64,000 bases of DNA from Herbaspirillum sp. AP02 (GCF_015767275.1 NZ_JADWMY010000004.1:124001-188000); one strand, 5' to 3'; shown: positions 1 to 9,095, counted from the stretch's first letter. Numbers and translations are program-made. The notes: generated by a model from the letters alone, not told the origin.

Positions 1-20
1 CGCTGTTGCGTCGTTCCGGC

Positions 21-1409
21 TTACCAGCCCCAGAACATCAGCCACCAGGCGGTATTGACCAGCGCCAGGCCACCTATCAAGGGCAGCATCGCCAGCCATT
101 GCCGACCCCAGCCACCGGCGTGGCGCGCGACCACCTTCCAGCACAGCCACAGGCTCCACAGCGTCATGGCAGCCAGCAAGGCAGCCCGCACGTCGTTGGC
201 CCAGTACACCGGCCAGTGCTCGGCCCGCAGCAGGCTGATGGTGGTGGCCGACAGGCCGACGAAGACGCCACAACCGGCCAGCGGGATCAGGGCCTGTACC
301 AGATGATTGAAACGACTCCACTCCCACTTGCCCAGCAGGCGGGTAGCCAGGGCGAACATGAGCGCCACTCCGCTGCCCAGTACCAGCCCGGTGGCGAGGA
401 TGTAGCCCACCACCATGGCGCCGTCCAGCCAGGTGAAGACATCGCTTTGCTGCGGATAGTTGGTCAGCAGCCACCACGGCGCCTGGGTACCGAAGGGCCA
501 CATGATGTCGCGGTCGATCAGCCAGGTGGCGATGTCCTGCTTGATGGCGATGAACCAGGGGCTGACGGTCCAGTGGAAGGCACCGATGGCAATGCCCAGC
601 AGGCCGTAGAGCACCAGCGCGCTTTCCCACAGATTGTTGTGGGTCTTGCCGAACTGCACCACTTCCACGGCCGGCGGACGGAAGGTCAGCGCAATGGCGT
701 CGCGGTGACCGCTGCAGCGACCGCACATGTGGCAGTCGGAAGCACCCTTCATGTTGCGCAAGGGGACCAGCGGCGCGCAGTTGATGGGGATGATCTTGTG
801 TTCGGGATGGTAGGAGGCGCGCCAGGCCGCTTCATCGACCTTGTAATGCAGCGGCGCCAGCTTGGCCAGCAGGCCGAAGACGCCGTTGACCGGGCACAGG
901 TACTTGCACCAGACGCGCTTGTCGCGGCCGTAGAGGTAGCCGACGATCATGGCCCCCACGGTAGAGCCACCCAGCACCAGCAATACCGCCTTGGGATACT
1001 GGTAGACGCTGACCATCTGGCCATAGACCGTGGTCAGGGCGAACGCCACGAAGGGCCAGCCACCCCAGCGTATCCATTTGGGAATGGCCTTGCCGCGTCC
1101 ATGCTTGCTGGCGAATTCGGTCAGCGCCCCTTCAGGACAGAGCACGCCGCACCACACCCGACCCATCAGCACCATGCTTACCAGCACAAAGGGCCACCAG
1201 ATGCCCCAGAAAGCGAACTGGGCGATCAGGGTCAGGTTGGACCACAGGTGGGCGGTTTCGTCAGGCAGAGGGAGGAACACCGGGACCAGGATCAGCAGCG
1301 CATACACGGCCACCACGATCCATTGCAGGCCTCGGATGAATGCGCCGTTGCGGCGCATCCATTCTCCGGTACGCGTGAGCAGAGTCGGCGATTGCGTACA
1401 GGTCGTCAT
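21..1409 (-). CDS. ftrD: FtrD-like polyferredoxin of ferrous iron uptake system
   Basis: Multi-spanning inner-membrane protein of 462 residues with several hydrophobic segments and cysteine clusters typical of NapH/CcoG-type polyferredoxins: a CGVLCPEGALTEF segment, a WCKYLCPVNG segment and a C-terminal CHMCGRCSGH cluster. In the Bordetella and Brucella ftrABCD systems FtrD is thought to take electrons away during oxidation-coupled Fe(II) import. It is the last gene of the operon and starts 6 bp after ftrC ends, so co-transcription is near certain. The family is clear from the motifs. The electron-transfer role comes from the family and is not shown here. Confidence 0.88.
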   Translation of the reverse strand: MTTCTQSPTLLTRTGEWMRRNGAFIRGLQWIVVAVYALLILVPVFLPLPDETAHLWSNLTLIAQFAFWGIWWPFVLVSMVLMGRVWCGVLCPEGALTEFASKHGRGKAIPKWIRWGGWPFVAFALTTVYGQMVSVYQYPKAVLLVLGGSTVGAMIVGYLYGRDKRVWCKYLCPVNGVFGLLAKLAPLHYKVDEAAWRASYHPEHKIIPINCAPLVPLRNMKGASDCHMCGRCSGHRDAIALTFRPPAVEVVQFGKTHNNLWESALVLYGLLGIAIGAFHWTVSPWFIAIKQDIATWLIDRDIMWPFGTQAPWWLLTNYPQQSDVFTWLDGAMVVGYILATGLVLGSGVALMFALATRLLGKWEWSRFNHLVQALIPLAGCGVFVGLSATTISLLRAEHWPVYWANDVRAALLAAMTLWSLWLCWKVVARHAGGWGRQWLAMLPLIGGLALVNTAWWLMFWGW

Positions 1410-1415
1410 CAGGCT

Positions 1416-2294
1416 TCAGACTGCTTCTTGCCTCTTGCTCTTGGGCTGAGGCTGGGGTTTTCGATAGAGGGCCGAGCATACCACAGCCCAGTAAACCACA
1501 TAGACGATCACCGACAGCAGCGCCGGACGGGCGCGGTAGCCGGTCAGGGTGGACACCAGGCTGCCCAGGGTGGTCGAATCGTCCAGCAGCATGGAGGTGT
1601 CCCACACCGGCGCGGTCAGGGTCATGGTCCAGTTGGCCGAGGCCAGCATGTCCGAGCTTTCCAGGATCACGTCGAAGAGTTTTTCCACGCCGGTGACCAG
1701 CAGCCCGGCTGCCAGCAGCAGCAGGATGACTTCGGTAACCTGGAAGAAACGGCGCCAGGAAAAGATCTTGCCACCCAGTTGCAGCAGATAGAAGGTCAGG
1801 AAGGCCAGGCCGAAACCGATCACGCCGGCCAGCACCAGCGAGGCCGTGCTGGCGTCCTGCTGGCCGAGGCCGATGCCGTACAGGAACACCGCGGTCTCGC
1901 TACCTTCGCGGGCAATGGCCAGCATCACCAGCACGAACACGCCCCACCAGTTGCCGCTCTGGTAGCTCGATTGCATGGAGTTTTCCATGTCCTTCTTGAG
2001 CGTACGGCCGTGCTTGCGCATCCAGAACACCATCTGCACGATCAACACCGCCGCGATGAGCACGATGGCGATCTGGAACCAGGTCTGGGCGTCGCCCGAG
2101 AGCAGTTCCGAGAACCCCAGCAGCGCCGCGCCCAGACCGGCGGCCAGCAGCACGCCGGCGGCCACGCCCCCCCACAGATAGGGGATGCCGCGGCGTGCGC
2201 CAACGTCACCGTTCTTCAGCCAGGCATACAGAATACCGACCACCAGAAGCGCCTCGACGCTCTCGCGCCAGACGATGAACATGACCTGTCCCAT
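1416..2294 (-). CDS. ftrC: FTR1-family iron permease FtrC
   Basis: Inner-membrane permease of 292 residues with about seven hydrophobic segments. Two FTR1-type REXXE motifs, the presumed iron-binding sites, are visible: RESVE near residue 10 and REGSE near residue 125. FTR1 proteins import iron after oxidation by a partner. Here the partners are a cupredoxin (FtrB) and a P19-type periplasmic protein (FtrA) encoded just upstream, and the polyferredoxin FtrD downstream. The C-terminus is lysine-, arginine- and proline-rich and probably cytoplasmic. It is EfeU-like, but the neighbours fit ftrABCD better than efeUOB. Confidence 0.92.
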   Translation of the reverse strand: MGQVMFIVWRESVEALLVVGILYAWLKNGDVGARRGIPYLWGGVAAGVLLAAGLGAALLGFSELLSGDAQTWFQIAIVLIAAVLIVQMVFWMRKHGRTLKKDMENSMQSSYQSGNWWGVFVLVMLAIAREGSETAVFLYGIGLGQQDASTASLVLAGVIGFGLAFLTFYLLQLGGKIFSWRRFFQVTEVILLLLAAGLLVTGVEKLFDVILESSDMLASANWTMTLTAPVWDTSMLLDDSTTLGSLVSTLTGYRARPALLSVIVYVVYWAVVCSALYRKPQPQPKSKRQEAV

Positions 2295-2343
2295 GAACTA
2301 CCCTTCCCTAAAACCTGGACTTCCCTGCCACACAAATCACTGC

Positions 2344-2685
2344 TTACTTGGCGACGATCACGCCTTGCGGCATGTTGAGGTGGAAGTCATCAAAAAACTT
2401 GTATTCGCCCGGACGCAAGGGCGCGATCACCACGAAGGACTGCGCGCCCGGTGCCAGCACCTTTTCCTTGCGCAGTTCCACGCTCTCGAACTCGGCGGCG
2501 GACTTGCCGATGTTGTGCACCTCGATCTTGATGCGCTGGCCGGCCGGCACTTCGATGCGCGGCGGGATCAGCTTGCCGTCCTGCATCTCCAGCTTGAAGG
2601 TCAGCAGATCCGATGCGTGAGCCTGCACGGCTGCGCCCAGCAGGGCAAGTGCCATCAGGGATGAACGGACTATTCTTGCAATCAT
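2344..2685 (-). CDS. ftrB: Cupredoxin-like periplasmic protein FtrB
   Basis: Small exported protein of 113 residues with an N-terminal signal peptide ending near AVQAHA, then a single cupredoxin-type beta domain. The sequence fits EfeO/FtrB cupredoxin domains: PPRIEVPAGQ, a conserved ELRKEK segment, and a C-terminal region rich in His and Met. In ftrABCD systems FtrB is proposed to oxidise Fe(II) before transfer to the FtrC permease. It lies between ftrA (105 bp upstream) and ftrC (49 bp downstream) on the same strand. Copper binding is inferred from the family. Confidence 0.85.
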   Translation of the reverse strand: MIARIVRSSLMALALLGAAVQAHASDLLTFKLEMQDGKLIPPRIEVPAGQRIKIEVHNIGKSAAEFESVELRKEKVLAPGAQSFVVIAPLRPGEYKFFDDFHLNMPQGVIVAK

Positions 2686-2790
2686 CGAGACTCCGGAAAT
2701 CCTGAAAACGATAAAACCGGCGCGCCGCCATGGCAGCAGGCCGGAGTCGAATCACGGGAGCCGGGCCAGCGGCCCGCGCTCCACGAGGGC

Positions 2791-3336
2791 TTAGTAGCCG
2801 CCCTTCTTGCCGATGCCGGCGAAGGTGAAGTCATAGGTCAGTTCGAAGGTCTTGAACCACGGGCCGACGCCGGTTTCCTTGTCGACGTGGCGACCAAAGT
2901 GCGCATGTTCGTTGGCCTGCGGGGAGGAAATGGTCAGCTTGAGCTTGTACTTGCCCGGACCTTCCAGCTTGACGTTGTCGCCGTAGTGCGGACCGTCGTT
3001 GGCGACCATGGGCATCATGTCGCCCTTGATCGATTTGGTGGAACCGGCCTTGGTCAGTTCGTACTTGATGACCATGTAGGGCATCCAGTCACCTTCGGCA
3101 AAACCGTTCGGGTTCTTGGCCACGGCGCGGATGTCGGCTTCCAGGTGGATATCGGATTCCTCGGCCTTGCGCATCATGCCGTCCGGTTCCATCTTCACGG
3201 GCTGCAGGTAGACCGCGTTGACTTCAAAGCCGTTCTGGATCTGCGGCTTGCCGATGGGGTATTCGGCTGCCGAGGCTGCTCCGGCGAAGGACATGCTCAG
3301 CACAGCGGCGACGGCAAGTTTCTTGAAACCGATCAT
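2791..3336 (-). CDS. ftrA: P19-type periplasmic iron-binding protein FtrA
   Basis: First gene of the iron operon; 181 residues with a signal peptide (MIGFKKLAVAAVLSMSFAGA, cleaved after SAA). The mature part has the P19/Tp34 pattern of metal ligands: Met residues in EPDGMM and DMMPM, HLE, GPHYGDN and a C-terminal HAHFGRH. P19 proteins bind Cu and Fe and deliver ferrous iron to the FTR1 permease. A good ribosome-binding site (CAGGAGAAT) supports this start. A Fur box and a TATACT -10 element lie within 50 bp upstream, so iron repression is very likely. Confidence 0.9.
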   Translation of the reverse strand: MIGFKKLAVAAVLSMSFAGAASAAEYPIGKPQIQNGFEVNAVYLQPVKMEPDGMMRKAEESDIHLEADIRAVAKNPNGFAEGDWMPYMVIKYELTKAGSTKSIKGDMMPMVANDGPHYGDNVKLEGPGKYKLKLTISSPQANEHAHFGRHVDKETGVGPWFKTFELTYDFTFAGIGKKGGY

Positions 3337-3360
3337 TGCGTATTCTCCTGGTGGTCAAAT

Positions 3361-3379
3361 GATAATGATTAGCATTAAG
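3361..3379. promoter_or_regulatory. Fur box of the ftrABCD operon
   Basis: The 19 bp GATAATGATTAGCATTAAG match the classical Fur consensus GATAATGATAATCATTATC at 15 positions by eye. The site overlaps a TATACT -10 hexamer (3378-3383, read on the minus strand) and ends 24 bp before the ftrA start codon, so bound Fur would block transcription. The low GC of this stretch stands out against its surroundings. Confidence 0.8.
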
Positions 3380-3460
3380 TATATCATTATTTGAGCCACT
3401 CTTGCTTGCCCACCTCTGCAATCTTGTAATGCCATGCTGACCAGGGCCGATGGAAAGACA

Positions 3461-3495
3461 AATAAAAACGCCGTCCGGGATGAACCGGACGGCGT
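3461..3495 (-). terminator. Rho-independent terminator of the chemoreceptor gene
   Basis: A perfect 11 bp stem (3468-3478 with 3485-3495) with a 6 nt loop is followed on the minus strand by TTTTATT. It lies 52 bp past the stop codon of the chemoreceptor gene. Confidence 0.85.
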
Positions 3496-3546
3496 CTGGC
3501 GCAGGCAAGCGGCCCGTTGCTCAGGGCCGGCAGGCTGGATCGGGGC

Positions 3547-5220
3547 TCAGAATTCTTCCAGCTCCGGTTCCATCTTCCGGCCTGCGACAGGGGATGGCGC
3601 CACTGGCAGGCGTGCCGCCTTGGGCGTCACATCCATGGAACGCGTTGGCGCACTCGCCCCCTGGCCGGCGGAAACCCGTTGTTCCAGCTTGAACACCGCC
3701 ACCACGCTCTCCAGCTTCTCGGCCTGCCCCTGCAGAGCCTGAGCGGCCGCGGCAGCTTCTTCCACCAGGGCGGCATTCTGCTGGGTGCCCTGGTCCATCT
3801 GCGAGATGGCCTGGTTGACCTGGGAGATGCCGGTGCTCTGCTCCTCGCTGGCATCGGCAATATTGCCCACGATCTGGGTGACGCGCTGCACGCTGTCGAC
3901 GATCTCGCTCATGGTCGTGCCGGCCTGTTCGACCAGCTTGCTGCCGCTGCCGACCTTGTCCACGGAGTCATCGATCAGTTCCTTGATCTCCTTGGCGGCG
4001 GCGGCCGAGCGCTGGGCCAGCGAGCGCACTTCCGATGCCACCACGGCAAAGCCGCGCCCCTGCTCGCCGGCGCGGGCGGCTTCCACCGCCGCGTTGAGCG
4101 CCAGGATGTTGGTCTGGAAGGCAATGCCATCGATGACGGCAATGATGTCCACGATCTTGCGCGAGGAGTCATTGATGGAATTCATCGTGTCGACCACCTG
4201 GCGCACGACATTGCCGCCCTGGGAAGCGATGTGCGACGCCGATTGCGCCAGCTCATTGGCCTGGCGCGCGTTCTGGGTGTTCTGCAACACCACCGAAGTC
4301 AATTGTTCCAGGCTGGAAGCGCTTTCTTCCAGTGCTGCGGCCTGCTGTTCGGTGCGCGCCGACAGGTCGGCATTGCCGGCGGCGATCTGGCGTGCCGCCA
4401 CCGTGACCGAGTCGGTCGAGCTACGGGTGGTCGCCACCACGTCGACGATGCGCGCCAGCAGCTTGTTGAAGGCCGCGGCGGTACGGCCGATCTCATCCAT
4501 GCGTTCCACCGGCACCGGACGCGACAGATCCAGGGTCTGGCTGACATGCTCGAAAGTCTGCTGGATCTTGCCCAGGCTGCGGATCACGCTGCGCAGCATC
4601 TGGATGCCCAGCAAGCCCGTGAGCAGTACCGCCACCACGATCACCGCGATCATGCTGCGCAGCGCGAAGGCATAGGCCTCGTCGCTCTCCTGCTTGACGG
4701 CATCGATCATCTTGCGACCGATCAGGATGTGATCGTCGAAGCCCTTCTTGGCGGCCGCTGCCGAGATCGCCAGCGGGGTACCAGCCTGCAGGGTGGCGCG
4801 TACGCCGTCCATGTCATTGGCATAGGCGGCGGCGAAGAACGGCACCAGCGCCTTGCGATAGGCCTCGATATTGGCCTTGTCGGCCTGGATCAGGGCGCGG
4901 TCCTTGTCATCGAAGATGAGGTCGCGCTCGTAGTGGGCGAACTCTTCATCCAGCGCCTTGTTGGAGGCATCCACCGCTTTTTGCAAGGCGCTCTTGTCGG
5001 GCAGGTTGGCAAACACCGACAGCCGATAGCCGGCCAGGCGCGAATCGGCCAGGTAGCCCTTGAGCAGGTTCAGGCTGTCCATGCCCGGGATGATGTGGTT
5101 CTGGATCAGCTCCAGCCGCTGCTGGGCGCGCTGCAATTGCCACAGGCCGCCGGCACCGACGAACAGCAGCGCCAGCAGGGCCGTCGAGAGAGTGATGATG
5201 AGGCGCTTGGTAATGGTCAT
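3547..5220 (-). CDS. Methyl-accepting chemotaxis protein (4HB-type)
   Basis: Transmembrane chemoreceptor of 557 residues. Order: N-terminal membrane segment (about residues 8-28), a helical periplasmic domain of four-helix-bundle type, a second membrane segment near 192-212, HAMP, and a long signalling coiled coil with the conserved hairpin tip [20 protein letters not shown]. It signals to CheA/CheW. The C-terminus reads ELEEF, close to the xWxxF pentapeptide that tethers CheR/CheB but with Leu in place of Trp. The start at 5220 (MTITKRL) is preferred over an upstream in-frame ATG at 5274 because it leads directly into the membrane segment. The ligand cannot be told. Confidence 0.92.
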   Translation of the reverse strand: MTITKRLIITLSTALLALLFVGAGGLWQLQRAQQRLELIQNHIIPGMDSLNLLKGYLADSRLAGYRLSVFANLPDKSALQKAVDASNKALDEEFAHYERDLIFDDKDRALIQADKANIEAYRKALVPFFAAAYANDMDGVRATLQAGTPLAISAAAAKKGFDDHILIGRKMIDAVKQESDEAYAFALRSMIAVIVVAVLLTGLLGIQMLRSVIRSLGKIQQTFEHVSQTLDLSRPVPVERMDEIGRTAAAFNKLLARIVDVVATTRSSTDSVTVAARQIAAGNADLSARTEQQAAALEESASSLEQLTSVVLQNTQNARQANELAQSASHIASQGGNVVRQVVDTMNSINDSSRKIVDIIAVIDGIAFQTNILALNAAVEAARAGEQGRGFAVVASEVRSLAQRSAAAAKEIKELIDDSVDKVGSGSKLVEQAGTTMSEIVDSVQRVTQIVGNIADASEEQSTGISQVNQAISQMDQGTQQNAALVEEAAAAAQALQGQAEKLESVVAVFKLEQRVSAGQGASAPTRSMDVTPKAARLPVAPSPVAGRKMEPELEEF

Positions 5221-5307
5221 GATTGAAAATCCATCGATGGAAATGAAAGGTGCGGACGCACGGTGGTACGTCAACTACGGAAGCGGAAGCCGATGATGCC
5301 GGGCGGA

Positions 5308-6417
5308 TCAGGCCGCCAGCGATGCTTCCGCTGCATCGAGCAGGTCGTGGTGCTCTTGGCAGAAATCCAGGCCGGCGCGATAGCCGACATCGAACAGCAA
5401 CTGCATGTTGGAACTGGACCAGTCCAGCACCTGCGGCCAGTGCTGTTGCGGCACGCCGCCCATCAGGTCGACCTTGAGCACCTGACGACGCTGGGCGCCG
5501 GTCTGCGGATCACGGTTGTGCTCCAGTTCGAACAGGCGCTGCTCGGCCTTGGAAATCTTGACCAGCGGCGTGATGATGGAGCGCACCCAGGCATCGTAGA
5601 GATTGCGCGGCTTGCGGATGAGGCGGTCTTCGCCCAGGATGTCCAGCACCACCAGGGTATCGACCTCGCCAGCCGGCGCCACGCCGGTCTCCGGGTCGGT
5701 GATGAAGGGGGTGAAATTGAGCGTATCCAGTGCCGCGCCCTCGATGTAGTTCTCACCATCGATTTCGGTGGGCGCATAGAGGAAGGGGAAGGACAACGAG
5801 GCCCGCACGTGCGCCGGCGTGATCTGGTCCTTGTTCCAGATCTGCATATGGTGGCGATCGATGTTGTAGGCGTTGATGAAGAATTCCGGGCGCATGCCCG
5901 GCACAGCGCCGAAATCGATGGACTGTTCCAGGAAGGGCAGATGGGCGCACAGGCCCAGGCTGCCCGAATGCAGGTCGGAGGGGGACATGGCCGACATCAG
6001 CAGATGCATCCAGTCATTCCATTTGGCCGACGCATCAGCGAAGTGACGGGTCAGGAGCTCCGCAAACGGACTGCCGGCCAGCCCCGGTATCTGCGGCAAC
6101 TGGCCCAGCATCGATTCACGATAGGTTTCGGCTTGCACACCCGGCTTCTTGAATACCTTGTAGTTGACCGGGAACAGCTTGTAGATGCTGTCGGCCACCC
6201 CGACCTCGGCCCACTGCAGCAGCGCTTCGCGCGGCGGGGCATCCCGTGGCGCCGTCGCCAGCAGACCCATCAGTACCCCCGCGCCCGAGGCGGAGATCAC
6301 GTCGAATTCCACTCCCTGGTCGAGAAACGCCGCCAGCGCGCCGGCAATCAATGTCGAATTGGGCGCCCCGCCCCCGATGACCAGCGCTTTCCTGCTTCGT
6401 CCTGGCGAAACTTTCAT
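5308..6417 (-). CDS. Patatin-like phospholipase family protein
   Basis: Predicted cytosolic or membrane-associated lipid acyl hydrolase of 369 residues. The N-terminus has a patatin oxyanion-type glycine loop (VIGGGAPN). The nucleophile elbow appears as SASGAGVLMG (GASAG/GXSXG-like; Ser in the SASGAG context), and a DG/EG-type catalytic aspartate region follows in EIDGENYIEGA. The start at 6417 (MKVSPGRSRK) has a GGGGG ribosome-binding site, so a longer reading upstream is unlikely. The gene stands alone. The usual GXSXG is not perfectly canonical here, so activity is inferred from the fold family. Confidence 0.75.
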   Translation of the reverse strand: MKVSPGRSRKALVIGGGAPNSTLIAGALAAFLDQGVEFDVISASGAGVLMGLLATAPRDAPPREALLQWAEVGVADSIYKLFPVNYKVFKKPGVQAETYRESMLGQLPQIPGLAGSPFAELLTRHFADASAKWNDWMHLLMSAMSPSDLHSGSLGLCAHLPFLEQSIDFGAVPGMRPEFFINAYNIDRHHMQIWNKDQITPAHVRASLSFPFLYAPTEIDGENYIEGAALDTLNFTPFITDPETGVAPAGEVDTLVVLDILGEDRLIRKPRNLYDAWVRSIITPLVKISKAEQRLFELEHNRDPQTGAQRRQVLKVDLMGGVPQQHWPQVLDWSSSNMQLLFDVGYRAGLDFCQEHHDLLDAAEASLAA

Positions 6418-6871
6418 CGCACCCCCTGTTGGATTGGCGTCTTGACGCTTTTTTGTGCGATGCACCGGAGGCATCGCAATGCCACATTCCCTTACCGTGG
6501 CAACGTAACTTTTACGCACGGTGGAAATATAGCCCAGGAGCAACGTCAAAATGCTGCAGTGCGAGATTTTATTACTGCATATCTGGCATTCAGAAATTTA
6601 ATGAGCCAGACCTGCGCTGGGGAGGCGGGACACGGCACGATCGACGGCGGCAAAAAAACCTGATCTGTCATCCTGGCGTAAGCAAACTAGGCTAATCAGA
6701 GAGGAGCTTGCGCCGGACCGCGTCGATGCCGCTCCCGCGCACACGCCTACCCACGGCCCTGGCCGGCCGACCGTGAGCAAACAGCAATGGATTTATGTAA
6801 CTCCCTATGTCAAACTTGGCAGGCAAAAAAGTGCCATATCTAAAAAAACAGGTCCAGCTCCTTTCATACGC
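6418..6871. other. Intergenic region, AT-richer than surroundings
   Basis: 454 bp between the divergently oriented patatin-like gene and the receiver gene. No convincing coding sequence is visible. It holds a nested inverted repeat at 6494-6522 and several A/T-rich patches around 6570-6600 and 6825-6850 that could serve as promoters in either direction. No terminator or RNA gene was seen. Confidence 0.6.
6494..6522. repeat. Nested inverted repeat upstream of the patatin-like gene
   Basis: Outer arms ACCGTG (6494-6499) and CACGGT (6517-6522) enclose inner arms CGTAA (6504-6508) and TTACG (6512-6516). The spacing is slightly asymmetric. The site lies 77-105 bp upstream of the patatin-like start codon, where a dimeric repressor could bind. 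Function is inferred from position only. Confidence 0.5.
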
Positions 6872-7303
6872 ATGTCCCGCCCCAGCATATTGATGGTCGA
6901 TCCCAGTCCGGAGTCGGTGGAACTGGCACGTTTCAGCCTCTGGCGCAGCAAGCTCGATTGCGCCTTCGGCTGGTTCGAGGATGCCGAGCACACCCTGGAG
7001 TCACTGCTGAGCCCGCAGGCGCAAAGCCAGCCGGAAACCCTTCCCGTCATGATCCTGATCGAACCGCGCCTGCCGCGCATGGAAGGACTGGAACTGCTGC
7101 ACCTGCTGCGTTCCCACCCGCATACACAGGCGCTGCCAGTGATCATGTTCGCCACGTCCTACGATGAAACCGACGCGACCCGCGCGCACGCGGCAGGCGT
7201 AAGCGATTACATCGTCAAACCGGTGGACGCCCGTGAATTCATGCAGGTGGTCAGTGAGACCGTCGCGCGCTGGCTACCGGCCGGCAGCCAGAAAACGGAA
7301 TAG
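6872..7303 (+). CDS. Stand-alone receiver domain with Glu at the phosphorylation site
   Basis: Single-domain response regulator of 143 residues with no output domain. The receiver fold is readable: VDPSPE near residue 10, strand 3 ending in ILIEPRLPRMEG, FATS near strand 4 and a conserved Lys in IVKPVD. The usual phospho-accepting Asp is Glu (about residue 64) and only one of the paired N-terminal acids is present (Asp10), so ordinary phosphorylation is doubtful. It is a paralogue of the gene at 39085, sharing ARF-LWR followed by a WF(E/D)DAE segment. The start at the Met of MSRPSI (6872) is chosen because it leads straight into strand 1. Confidence 0.8.
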   Translation: MSRPSILMVDPSPESVELARFSLWRSKLDCAFGWFEDAEHTLESLLSPQAQSQPETLPVMILIEPRLPRMEGLELLHLLRSHPHTQALPVIMFATSYDETDATRAHAAGVSDYIVKPVDAREFMQVVSETVARWLPAGSQKTE

Positions 7304-7370
7304 GGGAAAAGAAAGACAGCAGGGACGGCCGGAAGAAAGCCGTGAGGAAGCGCAAGGGCGGGAGCAGAAA

Positions 7371-7402
7371 GACAAAAGGGCCCATCTTGCGATGGACCCT
7401 TC
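7371..7402 (-). terminator. Terminator downstream of tRNA-Arg
   Basis: On the minus strand, directly after the tRNA, AAGGGTCCATC pairs with GATGGGCCCTT (one mismatch) around a GCAA loop, followed by a T-rich TTGTCTTT. Confidence 0.75.
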
Positions 7403-7407
7403 ATATC

Positions 7408-7484
7408 TGGTGCGGCTGGCAGGAATCGAACCCACGACCCCTTGGTTCGTAGCCAAGTACTCTATCCAGCTGAGCTACAGCCGC
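7408..7484 (-). tRNA. tRNA-Arg (anticodon ACG)
   Basis: A cloverleaf can be drawn on the minus strand: acceptor GCGGCTG/CAGCCGC, D-arm with AGCTGGATAGA, anticodon stem CTTGG/CCAAG with loop CTACGAA (anticodon ACG), and T-arm GTGGGTTCGATTCCTGC. The discriminator is A and CCA is encoded. The 77 nt length is normal. Confidence 0.97.
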
Positions 7485-7619
7485 GAAAAACAAAATTATA
7501 GCAGCAAGTTTTTGCGTTTGGGAAGCCCTCATGGCGAAATTTCCTGTATTTACGGAAAATGCTCAGGAATTTGTCCGGCTCTGGCCCAACCCGGCTGCAC
7601 CGATCCGCCCACGATCACC

Positions 7620-8342
7620 ATGCCGGAGATGACCCCGCCCCGGCCGACGGATATGATGACGACTCAACCCACCCCGCCCTGCCTCATGCCCGACCCAGCC
7701 ATCTCAGACCTGACACAAGAGCAACGCATTCGCGAGGAAGAACGCGCCCGCATTGCCCGCGACCTGCACGACGAACTGGGGGCCCAACTGGTCGGCATCG
7801 GCATGGCGCTGGGACAGTTGCAAGAGCAACTGAAAGCCGAGGGCAATACCGGCCCCGCGCTGGGCCAAGCCAACTATGCGGGACAATTGCTAAAGCAGGC
7901 GCACCAGAGCATGGACCAGATCATCGATGACCTGCGCCCGCCCATTGTCGAGTTCGGGCTGGTCGATGCCCTCGCCTGGCAGTGTCGGCAGGTGACCCGG
8001 CAGAGCGGACTGCGCTGCACGCTGGAGAGTCCGTCCGCGCTACCCTTGCAGGACGAGTTCGTGGTCGTGAGCCTGCTGCGCATTGCGCGTGAGGCGCTCA
8101 ACAACGCCGTGCGCCATGCCCAGGCCGGCCAGATCGTGGTGAAGATCGAACTGGCCGATAGCCGGCTGACGATGACGATCGCTGACGATGGAACCGGCTT
8201 CGACCCGCAGGCCGCACCCGCGGGTCGCCACGGCCTGCTCAACATGCGCCAGCGCGCGCGGGCACTGGGGGCCACCCTGACTCTGGAGCGCCCGGCCGAG
8301 GGCGGCAGCACGATCGCCCTCAGGATGCCTGTCGCTCCCTGA
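7620..8342 (+). CDS. Soluble NarQ/LiaS-type sensor histidine kinase
   Basis: About 240 residues and no membrane segment. A HisKA_3 dimerisation domain carries the phospho-acceptor in RIARDLHDELG (His50), followed by an HATPase_c domain with an N box (ALNNAVRHA), G1 box (DDGTGFD) and GRHGLLNMR. It is the kinase partner of the NarL/FixJ-type regulator 91 bp downstream. With only about 40 residues before HisKA_3 it lacks a sensor domain of its own, so it probably gets its input from another protein. The start is uncertain: ATGs at 7620, 7629, 7653 and 7656 are in frame and none has a strong ribosome-binding site. Confidence 0.82.
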   Translation: MPEMTPPRPTDMMTTQPTPPCLMPDPAISDLTQEQRIREEERARIARDLHDELGAQLVGIGMALGQLQEQLKAEGNTGPALGQANYAGQLLKQAHQSMDQIIDDLRPPIVEFGLVDALAWQCRQVTRQSGLRCTLESPSALPLQDEFVVVSLLRIAREALNNAVRHAQAGQIVVKIELADSRLTMTIADDGTGFDPQAAPAGRHGLLNMRQRARALGATLTLERPAEGGSTIALRMPVAP

Positions 8343-8433
8343 GCGAACGCTATAGAATACGGCCTCGCACAGCCACAGCCGACCGGGCTGGCGTTGCCAG
8401 CAGCAAGTCCAGAGAGAATCAAGCGTCCCGCCC

Positions 8434-9087
8434 ATGAGCAAGAAAGTCACCGCCGCCATCAAGGTCCTGATCGCCGACGACCACGCCATCGTGCGTGAGG
8501 GTCTGCGCCAGATCTGCGCCGGCACCAAGGATATCCTCGTGACCGGGCATGCCGCCAACGGACTGGAAGCCATCAAGCTGGCCCGTGAAGGAAATGGCGA
8601 CGTCATGCTGCTGGACATCGTGCTGCCAGACCGCAATGGCATCGACATCCTCAAGCAGATCCGCAAGGAGCAGCCTGAACTGCCGGTGCTGATCCTGTCC
8701 GTACACCGCGAGGACCAGTACGCCATCCGCGCCCTCAAGGCCGGTGCGGCGGGCTTTCTCAACAAGCAGGCGGCGCCCGCCGAGCTGCTGGCGGCCATCC
8801 GCCAGGCCGCCTCCGGCCGCAAGTACGTCAGCCCCTCCCTGGCCCAGGAACTGGCCACCCAGATCGGCTTCGATCATGACACCCCACTGCACGAGACCCT
8901 GTCCGACCGCGAATACCAGACCATGGTCATGATCGCCTCCGGCAAGACTGTCAGCGATATCGCCGTCGAGCTCCTGCTCTCGGTCAAGACCATCAGCATG
9001 TACCGCTCACGGGTGCTGGCGAAGATGAAGATGCGTCACAACGCCGAACTGACCCACTACGCGCTCAAGAACAATCTGGTGGAATAA
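8434..9087 (+). CDS. NarL/FixJ-family response regulator
   Basis: Two-domain DNA-binding regulator of 217 residues. The N-terminal receiver has ADDHAIVREG, phospho-acceptor Asp61 in LLDIVLPDRNG, a conserved Ser in ILSVH, and Lys in FLNKQ. The C-terminal LuxR-type HTH is recognisable by LSDREYQTM and the recognition helix segment VSDIAVELLLSVKTISMYRS. It is encoded right after the histidine kinase and is its likely partner. The target genes cannot be told from the sequence. Confidence 0.93.
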   Translation: MSKKVTAAIKVLIADDHAIVREGLRQICAGTKDILVTGHAANGLEAIKLAREGNGDVMLLDIVLPDRNGIDILKQIRKEQPELPVLILSVHREDQYAIRALKAGAAGFLNKQAAPAELLAAIRQAASGRKYVSPSLAQELATQIGFDHDTPLHETLSDREYQTMVMIASGKTVSDIAVELLLSVKTISMYRSRVLAKMKMRHNAELTHYALKNNLVE

Positions 9088-9095
9088 AAGAGACA

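Noticed and set aside
6..2378. Long plus-strand open frame opposite ftrBCD
   Set aside because: It is antisense to well-supported genes, its product is Gln/His/Gly-rich low complexity, and such frames arise from high-GC codon bias.
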